Source of the DNA: Micromonospora sp. AMSO31t
Lineage (GTDB): Bacteria; Actinomycetota; Actinomycetes; Mycobacteriales; Micromonosporaceae
Assembly (NCBI RefSeq): GCF_008868175.1
Contig: NZ_WBKT01000002.1
Coordinates: forward strand, 53,886 to 117,885
DNA: 64,000 bases
Direction: 5' to 3'
This document shows, one piece after another, positions 9,377-16,786 of this stretch (positions are counted from its first letter, which is position 1; each line of letters opens with the position of its first letter). The translations under genes and the position numbers were made by a program. The notes beneath the pieces are model-generated. The model had not been told where the DNA came from. It worked only from the letters and a program-made list of their open reading frames with translations, and made no database searches.

Positions 9377-11139
9377 GACCGCAGCTCGTTGATCTTGTCG
9401 CGGGCGACCGTGGCGAGGGTGGCGACCTTGTGCGGCTGGCCGCGCAGGAACGCCTCGGTGAAGTGCTTCGCCTGATCGTACTTGACCTTGCCGGGCATCG
9501 GCGGCTCGTTCGGGTTGACGTCGCAGTCGATCAGTGCCGGGCCGGGGTGCGCGAGGGCCTCCCGGACGGCGCCGGGCACGGCCTTGGCGTCGGTCACCTT
9601 GACTCCGAACGCACCGCAGCCGCGCGCCCAGGCGGAGAAGTCCGCCTCCGGCTGGCGGTGCCGCACCGCGTACTCGGGGTAGCCGAGGATGATCTGCTCC
9701 CACAGGATCTGCCCGTAGGAGTTGTTGTTGTTGATCACGACTTTGATCGGCAGCTCGTGCCGGACCGCGGTGAGGAACTCGGCCATCAGCATGGCGAAGC
9801 CACCGTCGCCGACGAACGCGATCACCTGGCGGCCGGGGTAGGCGTGCTGCATGGCGATGGCGTACGGCAGGCCGGGCGCCATGGTGGCCAGGTTTCCCGA
9901 CAGGTAGAACTCGCGGTCGCCGCGGATCGTCCAGTGCCGCGCCGACCAGGTGGCGATGGTCCCGGAGTCACAGGTGAGGATGGCGTCGTCGGCGGCGGCC
10001 TCGTCGATGCAGCCCATCAGGTACTGCGGCGCGATTGGCGACCGCTCGGGGTTCACGAGGCTCGTCATGTCCGAGCGCCAGGCGGTCATCTTGCGCTGGT
10101 ACTTCTCCAGGAACGAGCGGTCCGGGGCGTGTTGGAGCATGGGAAGCAGGTCGCGCAGCGCCAGGCGGGCGTCCGCGCAGACCGGGGCTTCGACCGGCAA
10201 CCGCATGCCGATGAGGCTGGGGTCGACGTCGATCTGCACCACCTTCGCCTGCCCCGGGCCGGGCAGATACTTCCCGTACGGGAAGGAGGTGCCCACCATC
10301 AGCAGCGTGTCGCACTCCTCCATCAGCTCCTCGCTGGGCGCGGTTCCGAGCAGGCCCAACCCGCCGGTGGTCAGCGGATGGTCGTCGGGCACCACCAGCT
10401 TGCCCGGCAGCGTCTTGACGATCGGGCTGGCCAGGGCCTCGGCCACCGTGAGCACCTCCTCGCGGGCCTCGCGGGCGCCGACGCCGACCAGCATGGCCAC
10501 CTTCCGGCCGGCCTTGAGCACCTCGGCCGCCTTGGCCAGTTCCCGCGGGTTCGGCGGCAGTTGCGGGTACGACATCAGGGCCGCGCTCATCGGGGGCTTG
10601 CCGGGGCTGACATGCCGGTACGGGTCCTCGGTGGCGGGCGCCACCTGCACGTCGTTGGGGAACGTCAGGTGCGACACGGTCCGCTTGCTCAGCGCGTTGC
10701 GGATCGCCAGGTCCACCACGGCCGGCATCTGCTGCGGGTTGGTGACCATCAGGTTGTACGCCGCCAGGTCCTGGTAGAGCTGGGTGGTGTGGACCTCCTG
10801 CTGGTAGTGCGCGCCCAGCACCGAGGTCTCCTGCATGCCGGTGATCGCCAGCACCGGCACATGGTCGAGCTTGGCGTCGTAAAGCCCGTTGAGCAGGTGG
10901 ATCGCCCCCGGCCCGGAGGTGGCCGCGCACACCCCGAGACGGCCGGTGGCCTTGGCGTAGCCGGTGGCCATGAAGGCCGCCGCCTCCTCGTGGTGCACCA
11001 GCACGAACCGCAGCTTCTCCCGCTGCCGGCGGAATCCCTCCATCAGGCCGTTGATGCCGTCGCCGGGCAGGCCGAACACGGTGTCGACTCCCCACTCCAC
11101 CAGCCGTCGGGCCAGGCTCTCGCCCACGATCTCCTGCAC
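9373..11139 (-). CDS. Thiamine-pyrophosphate-requiring enzyme, pyruvate oxidase/dehydrogenase (PoxB)-like
   Basis: A 588-aa TPP-dependent enzyme with the usual three domains. The N-terminal PYR domain has the activating Glu in HHEEAAAF (about 49). The central domain begins near AAEVLKAGRKVAMLVGVGA. The C-terminal PP domain has the Mg/TPP motif GDGGFAMLM (about 443) followed by VVINNNNSYG (about 468). It most resembles pyruvate:quinone oxidoreductase or related 2-oxoacid decarboxylases. The start is GTG 11139, preceded by a strong GAGGAGG site 7-13 bp upstream. It is the first gene of a four-gene operon coupled by overlaps, so its 2-oxoacid chemistry probably serves the same pathway as the downstream 2-hydroxyacid-type oxidoreductase and enolase-superfamily enzyme. 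Confidence 0.92.
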   Translation of the reverse strand: MQEIVGESLARRLVEWGVDTVFGLPGDGINGLMEGFRRQREKLRFVLVHHEEAAAFMATGYAKATGRLGVCAATSGPGAIHLLNGLYDAKLDHVPVLAITGMQETSVLGAHYQQEVHTTQLYQDLAAYNLMVTNPQQMPAVVDLAIRNALSKRTVSHLTFPNDVQVAPATEDPYRHVSPGKPPMSAALMSYPQLPPNPRELAKAAEVLKAGRKVAMLVGVGAREAREEVLTVAEALASPIVKTLPGKLVVPDDHPLTTGGLGLLGTAPSEELMEECDTLLMVGTSFPYGKYLPGPGQAKVVQIDVDPSLIGMRLPVEAPVCADARLALRDLLPMLQHAPDRSFLEKYQRKMTAWRSDMTSLVNPERSPIAPQYLMGCIDEAAADDAILTCDSGTIATWSARHWTIRGDREFYLSGNLATMAPGLPYAIAMQHAYPGRQVIAFVGDGGFAMLMAEFLTAVRHELPIKVVINNNNSYGQILWEQIILGYPEYAVRHRQPEADFSAWARGCGAFGVKVTDAKAVPGAVREALAHPGPALIDCDVNPNEPPMPGKVKYDQAKHFTEAFLRGQPHKVATLATVARDKINELRS

Positions 11140-11304
11140 GTCGTCCTCCTCGTTTCCGGGGTTCGTCCGACCTCACCCCACTCCCGCCGCACGGCGATGG
11201 CGTTCACCGCTGTACCGGACAGGCCAGGCCAGGGCGGACAGGCCGGGCTACCCGGCAATCCCGGGCGCAAACCAGCCGGGGCGGCCGGTTTCGGCCCGCC
11301 GTAG

Positions 11305-11613
11305 TCACCGGCGCTGCTCGTCCCGGGCAGCACCGACAGCGCCCCCGGCCCTACAGGACCGCGAGGTGCCTCGCGGCGCGCGCGAACCCGACCAGGTAGT
11401 GGGGCGGCGGCGGGCCGGGCACTCGTCACGTGGTCGGCGGCGGGGTAGGCGAGCCCGCCAGTCCGCCTCCTGCTCGGTCAGCACGAGCAGGTGAGCCAGG
11501 TCGGTAACCAACTCCAGGACGACATGCGCGAGCCCGCGCAGCAGGCGGCCGACCCGATTGCTCAAAATCGCCACACCGGCCGGCTCGTCGCGGTAGCGCC
11601 AGCGCCAACCCAC
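11305..11613 (-). CDS. Hypothetical protein, uncertain
   Basis: A possible 102-aa protein from GTG 11613. The first 60 residues look protein-like (VGRLLRGLAHVVLELVTDLA, then a helix with TEQEADWRARL). The last 40 are arginine-rich, low-complexity sequence of the kind produced by reading GC-rich DNA out of frame, so the true gene may end earlier or be frameshifted near 11430. It follows the 64-aa membrane protein gene by 22 bp on the same strand. No family was recognised. Confidence 0.35.
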   Translation of the reverse strand: MGWRWRYRDEPAGVAILSNRVGRLLRGLAHVVLELVTDLAHLLVLTEQEADWRARLPRRRPRDECPARRRPTTWSGSRAPRGTSRSCRAGGAVGAARDEQRR

Positions 11614-11635
11614 GCCGGTTGCTGGGCTCCTGACC

Positions 11636-11830
11636 TCAGGAGCGGCGCCAGGACTGGGCCATCAGGTAACCGAGGAGGAGGCCGGCTGCGAGCGTGACGG
11701 CAGCACGAGGGCCGACGGCCGAGCGAAGCCTCCCGAGACCAGCTCTCGGGTCCACCACGCTGCCGGCCACATCGCCCGCAGTGCCGACCAACACGTCACC
11801 GAGCTTGCCGAGGTTCATCATCCCCATCAT
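11636..11830 (-). CDS. Small single-pass membrane protein
   Basis: A 64-aa protein with a clear C-terminal transmembrane helix (AAVTLAAGLLLGYLMAQSW) ending RRS. Before it is an amphipathic N-terminal part rich in Gly and Val (LGKLGDVLVGTAGDVAGSVV). Four Met codons (11830, 11827, 11821, 11818) could act as start. GGGGATG just before 11818 and AAGG before 11830 leave the choice open. It is reminiscent of small actinobacterial proteins found beside stress genes, but no named family fits. The function is unknown. Confidence 0.55.
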   Translation of the reverse strand: MMGMMNLGKLGDVLVGTAGDVAGSVVDPRAGLGRLRSAVGPRAAVTLAAGLLLGYLMAQSWRRS

Positions 11831-11980
11831 CCTTGTGGCCGCCGGTACCCGGCGGGCCGGCGACGTAACTTCTCACCCGGTCGAGCCGGTAAAGAGCCCA
11901 TCCCGCTGCCCTCAGGCTTCACCAGGCCGCTGCGACGACCCGGCGGGAGCGGTCTCTCACCCCTCCTCGATCAATCAGCG

Positions 11981-12235
11981 CTACATGGCGCACAGCTCCG
12001 CCGCGAAATACGCGCTCGCGGCCTTCGGGATCTCGTTCGCCCGCCGCAACTCGGCGACTTCCCTGCGCAGCCGGCGGTTCTCCTCGGCCATCTCGCTGGT
12101 TGTCCGATCGGTGCGCTCACCCGCGTCGGCCTCGGCCTGACGGACCCAGCTCGTGAGCGCCTCATGATGAACGCCGAGCTGCTCGGCCAGGCGCCGGATC
12201 ACACAACCCTGGGCCACGGCGTTGCCGAGGCAGGC
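11981..12235 (-). mobile_element. IS3-type OrfA remnant, copy 1
   Basis: The minus strand encodes the C-terminal three quarters of an IS3-family Orf[21 protein letters not shown] (helix-turn-helix), then SEMAEENRRLRREVAELRRA, a leucine-zipper-like coil, and ASAYFAAEL, stopping at 11981. The N-terminus is lost near 12235, close to the IS5-type element. OrfB is absent. A second, more damaged copy lies at 57562-57838 and shares [13 protein letters not shown] and ASAYFAAEL. Confidence 0.7.
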
Positions 12236-12337
12236 TTCGCCAACACTTGCAAGCGAAATCGGGCACACGGGTTGCTGCGGGCGAAGCGTGATTCCGGACC
12301 ACGACCGGCTAGCTGATACCGCCCAGCCACGCCAATA

Positions 12338-13236
12338 AGAGCTCCTAACTCTTTGAGCGGTGGAGTCGGCGCCAGCAGATGATGGCGCAGGCGAGGGTGA
12401 GGAAGGCTTCGTGGATGTCGTCGCGGATCTCCCAGCGGATGCGTAGGCGACGGAACCAGTGCAGCAGGGCGATGGTCTGCTCGATGACCCACCGTCGGGT
12501 GCCGAGGCCGGAGCCGTGGCCGGTGCCGCGGCGGGCGATGACCGGGGTGATGCCCTTGGCTCGCAGGTCCCGGCGGTAGCAGTCGTAGTCGTAGCCGCGG
12601 TCGGCGTAGAGCCGCTTCGGTCGTTGTCGGGGTCGACCGCGGATGCCTCTGATGGTGGGATCTTGTCGACCAGGGGCATCAGTTGGGTGACGTCGTGGCG
12701 GTTGCCGCCGGTCAGGCTGACGGCGAGGGGGATGCCGCCCGCGTCGGTGATGACGTGGTGTTTCGAGCCCGGGCGGCGGCGGTCGACCGGGCTCGGACCG
12801 GTTTTGGGCCGCCCTTGAGCGCCCGGACGTGGGAGCCGTCGATCACCGCCCGGGACATGTCCAGCTGGTCCGCGGCCCGTAGTTTGCCGAGCAGGACTTC
12901 GTGCAGTCGCTGCCACACGCCGGCGTCGTTCCAGTCCCGCAACCGGCGCCAACAGGTCATCCCCGACCCGAAGCCGAGTTCCTGGGGCAGGTACTCCCAC
13001 GGGATCCCGGTGTAGAGCACGAACAAGATCCCGCACAACACCTTGCGGTCATCGAGGGGCTTACGGCCCGGGAACCGGTGCCTGCGCGGTGGACGGGGCG
13101 GCAACAGCGGCTCGATCTCCGCCCACAACTCGTCCGAGACGACCCACGGCGGCTGCTCACCCCTCCTCACGGCCGAGCACTCTAGTCGATCGTCCATGAA
13201 GGACAAATCCTAGATCATTCTGTTAGGAGTCCTAAG
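12338..13236. mobile_element. IS5-type insertion sequence with imperfect terminal inverted repeats
   Basis: The left end contains GAGCTCCTAACTCTTTG (about 12339-12355). The right end, reverse-complemented, reads AGGACTCCTAACAG (about 13219-13232). The two share the core CTCCTAAC in inverted orientation around the transposase gene, as expected for IS termini. Exact ends and target duplication could not be fixed. The element lies between an IS3 OrfA remnant and the TetR gene. Confidence 0.6.
12345..13197 (-). pseudogene. IS5-family (IS427-like) transposase, two frame changes
   Basis: The first frame (13197-12712) encodes the N-terminal half: WAEIEPLLPPRPPRRHRFPG, ILFVLYTGIPWEYLPQELG and the catalytic Asp region SRAVIDGSHVRALKGG. 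The frame changes near 12815 at GGCCCAAAACC, a run like the programmed -1 frameshift sites that join orfA and orfB in the IS427 group. The second frame continues with PGSKHHVITDAGGIPLAVSL and HDVTQLMPLVDKIPP. A further one-base loss near 12655 throws it off before the LYADRGYDYD and RWVIEQTIALLHWFRR parts, readable in a third frame to TAG 12345. The first change may be natural. The second probably inactivates the element unless it is a sequencing error. Confidence 0.8.
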
Positions 13237-13263
13237 TAGCCGCGATCCGCGCGTTACGCAATG

Positions 13264-13875
13264 TCACGGCGTGTCGGGAAGTCGGCCGCCGGTGCCGAGC
13301 ACGTGGGCGATGACGTCGTCGATCAGCCGTGGGGGGATGGGCTGGTGGGCGACGAAGCGCCGGTAGAAGAACGGGCTCGTGAGCAGGTCGATGGAGAGCT
13401 CCGGGTCGAGATGGTGGGGCAGTTGGCCGCGTTCGCGGGCGCGGGTCAACGCGACGAGCAGCGGTTCGCGGCGGCGCCGGGTCAGGTCGGCGTGGAGGGT
13501 CGCGAGGGTGGGGTCGCGTTCGGCGGCGTCGATGAAGGCGGCGAGCAGGCGCGGGAACGGGGTGCGGTCGAGCAGGGTGACGAAGGCGGTGAGGAGCTGG
13601 GCGACGTCGGTCTCCACGCGGCCGGTGTCCGGCACGGGGAAGGGCTGGAAGGTGGCGTCCATGGCGTCGACCAGGAGCGCGCCGGCGGTGGGCCAGTGGC
13701 GGTAGACGGTGGCCTTGCTCGCGCTGGCGCGCCGGGCGACGGCCTCCATGGTGAAACCAGCCAGGCCGTGCTCGTCGAGCACCTGCAGGGCGGCCTGGAG
13801 CACCCGTTGCCGGGCGCCCGCGCCGCGGGAGATCGGCTCCCGGGGATCGCCGTCGGATCGAGGACCGTTGGCCAT
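13264..13875 (-). CDS. TetR-family transcriptional repressor
   Basis: A 203-aa TetR/AcrR regulator. The N-terminal HTH runs over residues 22-68 (RVLQAALQVLDEHGLAGFTM, then RASASKATVYRHW with the typical recognition helix). The C-terminal ligand and dimer domain resembles the TetR_C_11 type (LTRARERGQLPHHLDPELSI). It is divergent from the DoxX-like gene, and the 70-bp intergenic region holds two near-identical palindromes, so it very likely represses both genes. The inducing ligand is unknown. Start ATG 13875. Confidence 0.9.
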   Translation of the reverse strand: MANGPRSDGDPREPISRGAGARQRVLQAALQVLDEHGLAGFTMEAVARRASASKATVYRHWPTAGALLVDAMDATFQPFPVPDTGRVETDVAQLLTAFVTLLDRTPFPRLLAAFIDAAERDPTLATLHADLTRRRREPLLVALTRARERGQLPHHLDPELSIDLLTSPFFYRRFVAHQPIPPRLIDDVIAHVLGTGGRLPDTP

Positions 13876-13893
13876 TGCCTCACCTCGATCGAA

Positions 13894-13928
13894 ACGGTAC
13901 CGTACTCACTACAAGAGAACGGATCCGT
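13894..13928. promoter_or_regulatory. Two palindromic TetR operator candidates
   Basis: ACGGTACCGT (13894-13903) and ACGGATCCGT (13919-13928) are perfect 10-bp palindromes that differ only in the two central bases. Both sit in the longer context GAA(A)CGG-N2-CCGTA. Their start points are 25 bp apart, on the same face to within half a turn, between the divergent TetR and DoxX-like start codons. This is the classical position for autorepressor binding. Confidence 0.65.
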
Positions 13929-13945
13929 ATCGATCGGAGAACCCG

Positions 13946-14410
13946 ATGGTACGTGCGACAGCCGCTGCGTCCGGGCCGGCCGGCGGAGGCACCGGGGTCG
14001 GAATGGCGACTGCCGGGCCGAACGCCCCGTCACCTGCCGCGCGACCCCGCTACCGCACCGGTGCCTACTGGCTGGTCACCGCAGTCGTGGTGGGCGAGTG
14101 CGCAGTCGGCGGCACGATGGACCTGTTCCGGGCCCCGCCCTTCTATCCCGCGATGATCGGCCTGGGCTACCCCGGCTACCTGGCCACCATCATGGGCACC
14201 GCGAAGCTCATCGCGGCCGTGGTGCTGCTGGCGCCCCGGCTGCGTCGGCTCAAGGAGTGGGCCTACGCCGGCGTAATGATCAACATGGTTGGTGCTGCCG
14301 CTTCCCACCTCGCCATGCACCAGGCCCTGGGCAACCTCATCGCTCCGACAATGTTCGCAGGACTGGCCATGCTCTCCTGGGCGTGGCGTCCCACCACACG
14401 CCGACTCTGA
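13946..14410 (+). CDS. DoxX-like membrane protein
   Basis: A 154-aa protein with four predicted helices: YWLVTAVVVGECAVGGTMDL, a segment around YLATIMGTAKLIAAVVLLAP, AYAGVMINMVGAAASHLAMH and LIAPTMFAGLAMLSWAW. This is the pattern of DoxX-like/DUF4345-type proteins, often linked to oxidative or thiol stress. ATG 13946 is preceded by GGAGA. The first 35 residues are Ala/Gly-rich and probably cytoplasmic. Expression is probably repressed by the divergent TetR protein through the two palindromes just upstream. Confidence 0.85.
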   Translation: MVRATAAASGPAGGGTGVGMATAGPNAPSPAARPRYRTGAYWLVTAVVVGECAVGGTMDLFRAPPFYPAMIGLGYPGYLATIMGTAKLIAAVVLLAPRLRRLKEWAYAGVMINMVGAAASHLAMHQALGNLIAPTMFAGLAMLSWAWRPTTRRL

Positions 14411-14521
14411 GGAGAACTCACCACCCTGCACCGGCTCCTCGTCCCCGCCGGCGGCGACTGAGCCCCGTACGCGGCCGGGGCTGGGGACCGGACAGTCCCC
14501 GTGTCGGTCGCCGAGTGCGCG

Positions 14522-14543
14522 GATCTGGCTCCCCTCTGTGTCA
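14522..14543 (+). repeat. 22-bp direct repeat, copy 1 (partner at 18659)
   Basis: GATCTGGCTCCCCTCTGTGT followed by CA occurs here and, unchanged, at 18659-18680. This copy lies at the 3' edge of the IS110 remnant and continues into a perfect dyad GTGTCAAGACAC (14537-14548). It may mark the IS110 right end. A looser relative, GCTCCCCTCTGGGGTCA, is at about 25857. Confidence 0.7.
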
Positions 14544-15416
14544 AGACACCGCCGGGAGGAGAGTTCTATCCTGGGTCTCGGCGGGTCCGGGAAGTGACTT
14601 CTCCGAAGAGCCGGCTGGGGGATGCGAGTCGGTCGCGCTGGAGCCAGTTGCCGTTCCCCGTTGTCCTCCCGGGCCCGCTGCCGCGGTGGCTGTGGCATCG
14701 TCGTCGGACAGGCGTCGTTTCAGGGCGCGCATCGCTTCCATCGATGTCTTGCCGGCGGCTTTCTTGCGGTCGAAGTAGGCGCGGCCTTCGGTGGGGTTGC
14801 GGAGCTGGACGGTGGCCATGATGTGCAGCACCCGGTTGATCTGCCGGTTTCCGGCTCGGGAGAGCCGGTGGCGTATCTGCTCGCCCGAGGACGCGTCGAT
14901 GGGGGCGGTGCCGTTCCAGGAGGCGAAGTGGGCCCGGTTCGGGAACCAGGTGATGTCACCGACTTCGACCAACAGCCGGGCGGCGCCGGAGGGTCCGATG
15001 CCGTGCAGGTCGATCAGCGTGGTCCCGGTGGACGCCACGAGCTCCTTGAGTTCCTTGTCGGCTTCCTTGGAACGTCGGTAGACGCGTTCGAGGTCACCGA
15101 TCAGCTCCGCGGCGACCCGGCGCCGGGTCTTGCCGACCATGTCACGGGGCCGGACCGTGGCCAGCAGTGTCTTGGCCTGGGCGGCGGACAGACTCTTCTT
15201 CGCTCCACCCGGGATGAGTTCCAGGAGCAGTTGGTGCAGTTGGGACACCATTCGGGTGTGGTCCTCGCCGAGGGAGCGGCGGCGGTCGACCAGGATCCGC
15301 AACAGGGCGAGTTGTTCGTCGTTGACGACGGGACGCAGTCCGGCCATGCGGGTGCCGACCAGCGCGATGGAGTGGGCGTCGGCGGGCCAGAGCATCTGGC
15401 ACTGCGCGCAGAACAC
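14541..15416 (-). mobile_element. IS110-family transposase, N-terminally truncated, copy 2
   Basis: A 291-codon open frame covers the rear two thirds of an IS110 transposase: QLALLRILVDRRRSLGEDHT and SQLHQLLLELIPGGAKKS, then the transposase-20 domain TLIDLHGIGPSGAARLLVEV, FASWNGTAPIDASSGEQIRH and AGNRQINRVLHIMA. The DEDD N-terminal domain with its first catalytic Asp is absent, and the sequence before 15416 leads directly into the PadR promoter. The element has therefore lost its left end and any bridge RNA encoded there. It is inactive unless complemented. Confidence 0.8.
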
Positions 15417-15460
15417 CCACTCAGGTTGGTAGCGGCTGCGTCCGTAACCCCGTCGCCGGA

Positions 15461-15490
15461 TTGACAGCGCTATAGCTACCGGCTATCTAT
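15461..15490 (+). promoter_or_regulatory. Near-consensus sigma-70 promoter overlapping a dyad, upstream of PadR
   Basis: TTGACA (15461-15466) and TATCTA (15484-15489) are separated by exactly 17 bp. Between and partly over the -10 box lies the dyad ATAGC-TACCG-GCTAT (15472-15486). A repressor bound there would block RNA polymerase, so this is the probable autoregulatory PadR operator controlling the PadR-ABC exporter operon. The AAAGAAGGGG ribosome binding site follows at about 15502. Confidence 0.7.
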
Positions 15491-15520
15491 TAGCGGTCTG
15501 GAAAGAAGGGGTGTGCCTGG

Positions 15521-16060
15521 GTGCAGGACGTGGTGCTGGCCATGCTGGCGAAGGAGCCGGCGCACGGGTACGAGTTGCGCGGCCGGATGCGTGACGCGCT
15601 CGGCCCGATCGGCGACGCGATGAACGCGGGGCAGATCTACGTGGCGCTGGCCCGGCTGGGCAAGGCCGGACTGGTGACCTCGGAGCGCGCCGAGGGCCTG
15701 CCGGACCGGCCTGACCGCCGGGTCTACGCGCTGACCCCGGCCGGACAGCAGCGGGTCGCGGGCTGGCTGACCGAGGTGAGCTGGCCGAAGCCGGACCTTA
15801 CGGAGTTTCATCTGAAGCTGGTGGCCGCCGCGGCCGGAAGACTGGCGGATCCCGTGGCGCTAGTCGACGCGCAGCGGCGCGAGGTGCTGCGCCGGCTGCG
15901 CGACACCCAGCGCGCGGCGCTGGACCGGTCGGTGGATCCGGTTGCCGCGTTGCTGCTGGAGGGTGTGGTGCTGCGGCTGCGGGCCGACCTGGAGTGGCTG
16001 GAGGCATGCGAGCGCATGTGGGCCGAGCGTGATCGGACTGGGCGAAAGGCGGAGACATGA
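15521..16060 (+). CDS. PadR-family transcriptional regulator
   Basis: A 179-aa PadR-type repressor. The N-terminal winged helix is clear (DVVLAMLAKEPAHGYELRGR, then IYVALARLGKAGLVTSE and YALTPAGQQRV). The C-terminal half (about 95-175) is the helical PadR dimerisation/ligand part. The start is GTG 15521. The stop overlaps the ATG of the ABC ATPase (ATGA at 16057-16060), so the repressor is co-translated with the exporter it most likely controls, a common arrangement for drug or peptide efflux systems. Confidence 0.9.
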   Translation: MQDVVLAMLAKEPAHGYELRGRMRDALGPIGDAMNAGQIYVALARLGKAGLVTSERAEGLPDRPDRRVYALTPAGQQRVAGWLTEVSWPKPDLTEFHLKLVAAAAGRLADPVALVDAQRREVLRRLRDTQRAALDRSVDPVAALLLEGVVLRLRADLEWLEACERMWAERDRTGRKAET

Positions 16061-16785
16061 CCGGATCGATGGCGCTGCGGGCCCGTAGGCTGACCAAACG
16101 GTACGGCTCGAACAACACGCTGGTGCGCGCGGTCGACGAGGTCGACCTGGACGTGCCCACCGGACAGACGTTGGCGATCATGGGGCCGAGCGGCTGCGGC
16201 AAGTCCACCCTGCTGCACCTGCTCGGCGGGCTGCAACGCCCGACCGACGGGCAGGTGTGGCTGGCCGAGCACCGCATCGACACGATGACCGAACGGGCCC
16301 TGGCCCGGCTGCGGCGCGACGACGTCGGGTTCGTCTTCCAGTCATTCCACCTTATGGACGAGCTCACCGCAGTGGAGAACGTCGAGCTGGCCGCGCTGCT
16401 GGCCGGCCAGTCACCGGGGCGGGCCCGCAAGCGGGCGATGTACCTGCTGGACCGGGTCGGGCTTGCCGACCGCGCCGCGCACCTGCCCTCGGCGTTGTCC
16501 GGTGGGCAACGCCAGCGGGTCGCCATCGCCCGCGCGTTGAGCAACGAGCCGCTCGTCGTGCTGGCCGACGAACCAACCGGCAACCTGGACAGCGCCGCCA
16601 CCCTGGAGGTACTGCGGCTGTTCGAGGAGTTGCACGCCGCGGGACAGACCCTCGTGGTGGTCACCCACGACGCCCGCATCGCCGCGGTCGCCGACCGGGT
16701 GATCTCCATGCGCGACGGGGCGTTTGCCGACGACAACCGATTCGCCAGCACCGCTACCGGCACCGTCTACGACGGGCGGCGCTGA
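16057..16785 (+). CDS. ABC transporter ATP-binding protein (MacB/LolD type)
   Basis: A 242-aa ATPase with Walker A GPSGCGKST at about 42, Q-loop FVFQSFHLM, signature LSGGQRQR at about 147, Walker B VVLADEPTG at about 166 and the H-loop in VVVTHD. The size and the DELTAVENVELAALL stretch match the FtsE/LolD/MacB group, which powers mechanotransmission by FtsX-like permeases rather than bulk substrate flow. It is coupled to PadR by a 4-bp overlap and followed 1 bp later by the permease start. Confidence 0.93.
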   Translation: MTGSMALRARRLTKRYGSNNTLVRAVDEVDLDVPTGQTLAIMGPSGCGKSTLLHLLGGLQRPTDGQVWLAEHRIDTMTERALARLRRDDVGFVFQSFHLMDELTAVENVELAALLAGQSPGRARKRAMYLLDRVGLADRAAHLPSALSGGQRQRVAIARALSNEPLVVLADEPTGNLDSAATLEVLRLFEELHAAGQTLVVVTHDARIAAVADRVISMRDGAFADDNRFASTATGTVYDGRR

Positions 16786-16786
16786 C

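Noticed and set aside
7361..9475. A 704-codon open frame on the plus strand opposite the FAD/Fe-S oxidoreductase
   Set aside because: It mirrors the well-supported minus-strand gene and is rich in Gly, Val, Arg and His without any domain; a GC-rich antisense shadow.
9430..11304. A 624-codon plus-strand frame opposite the TPP enzyme
   Set aside because: The antisense composition (Arg/His/Gly/Leu repeats) lacks any motif, while the opposite strand encodes a full TPP enzyme.
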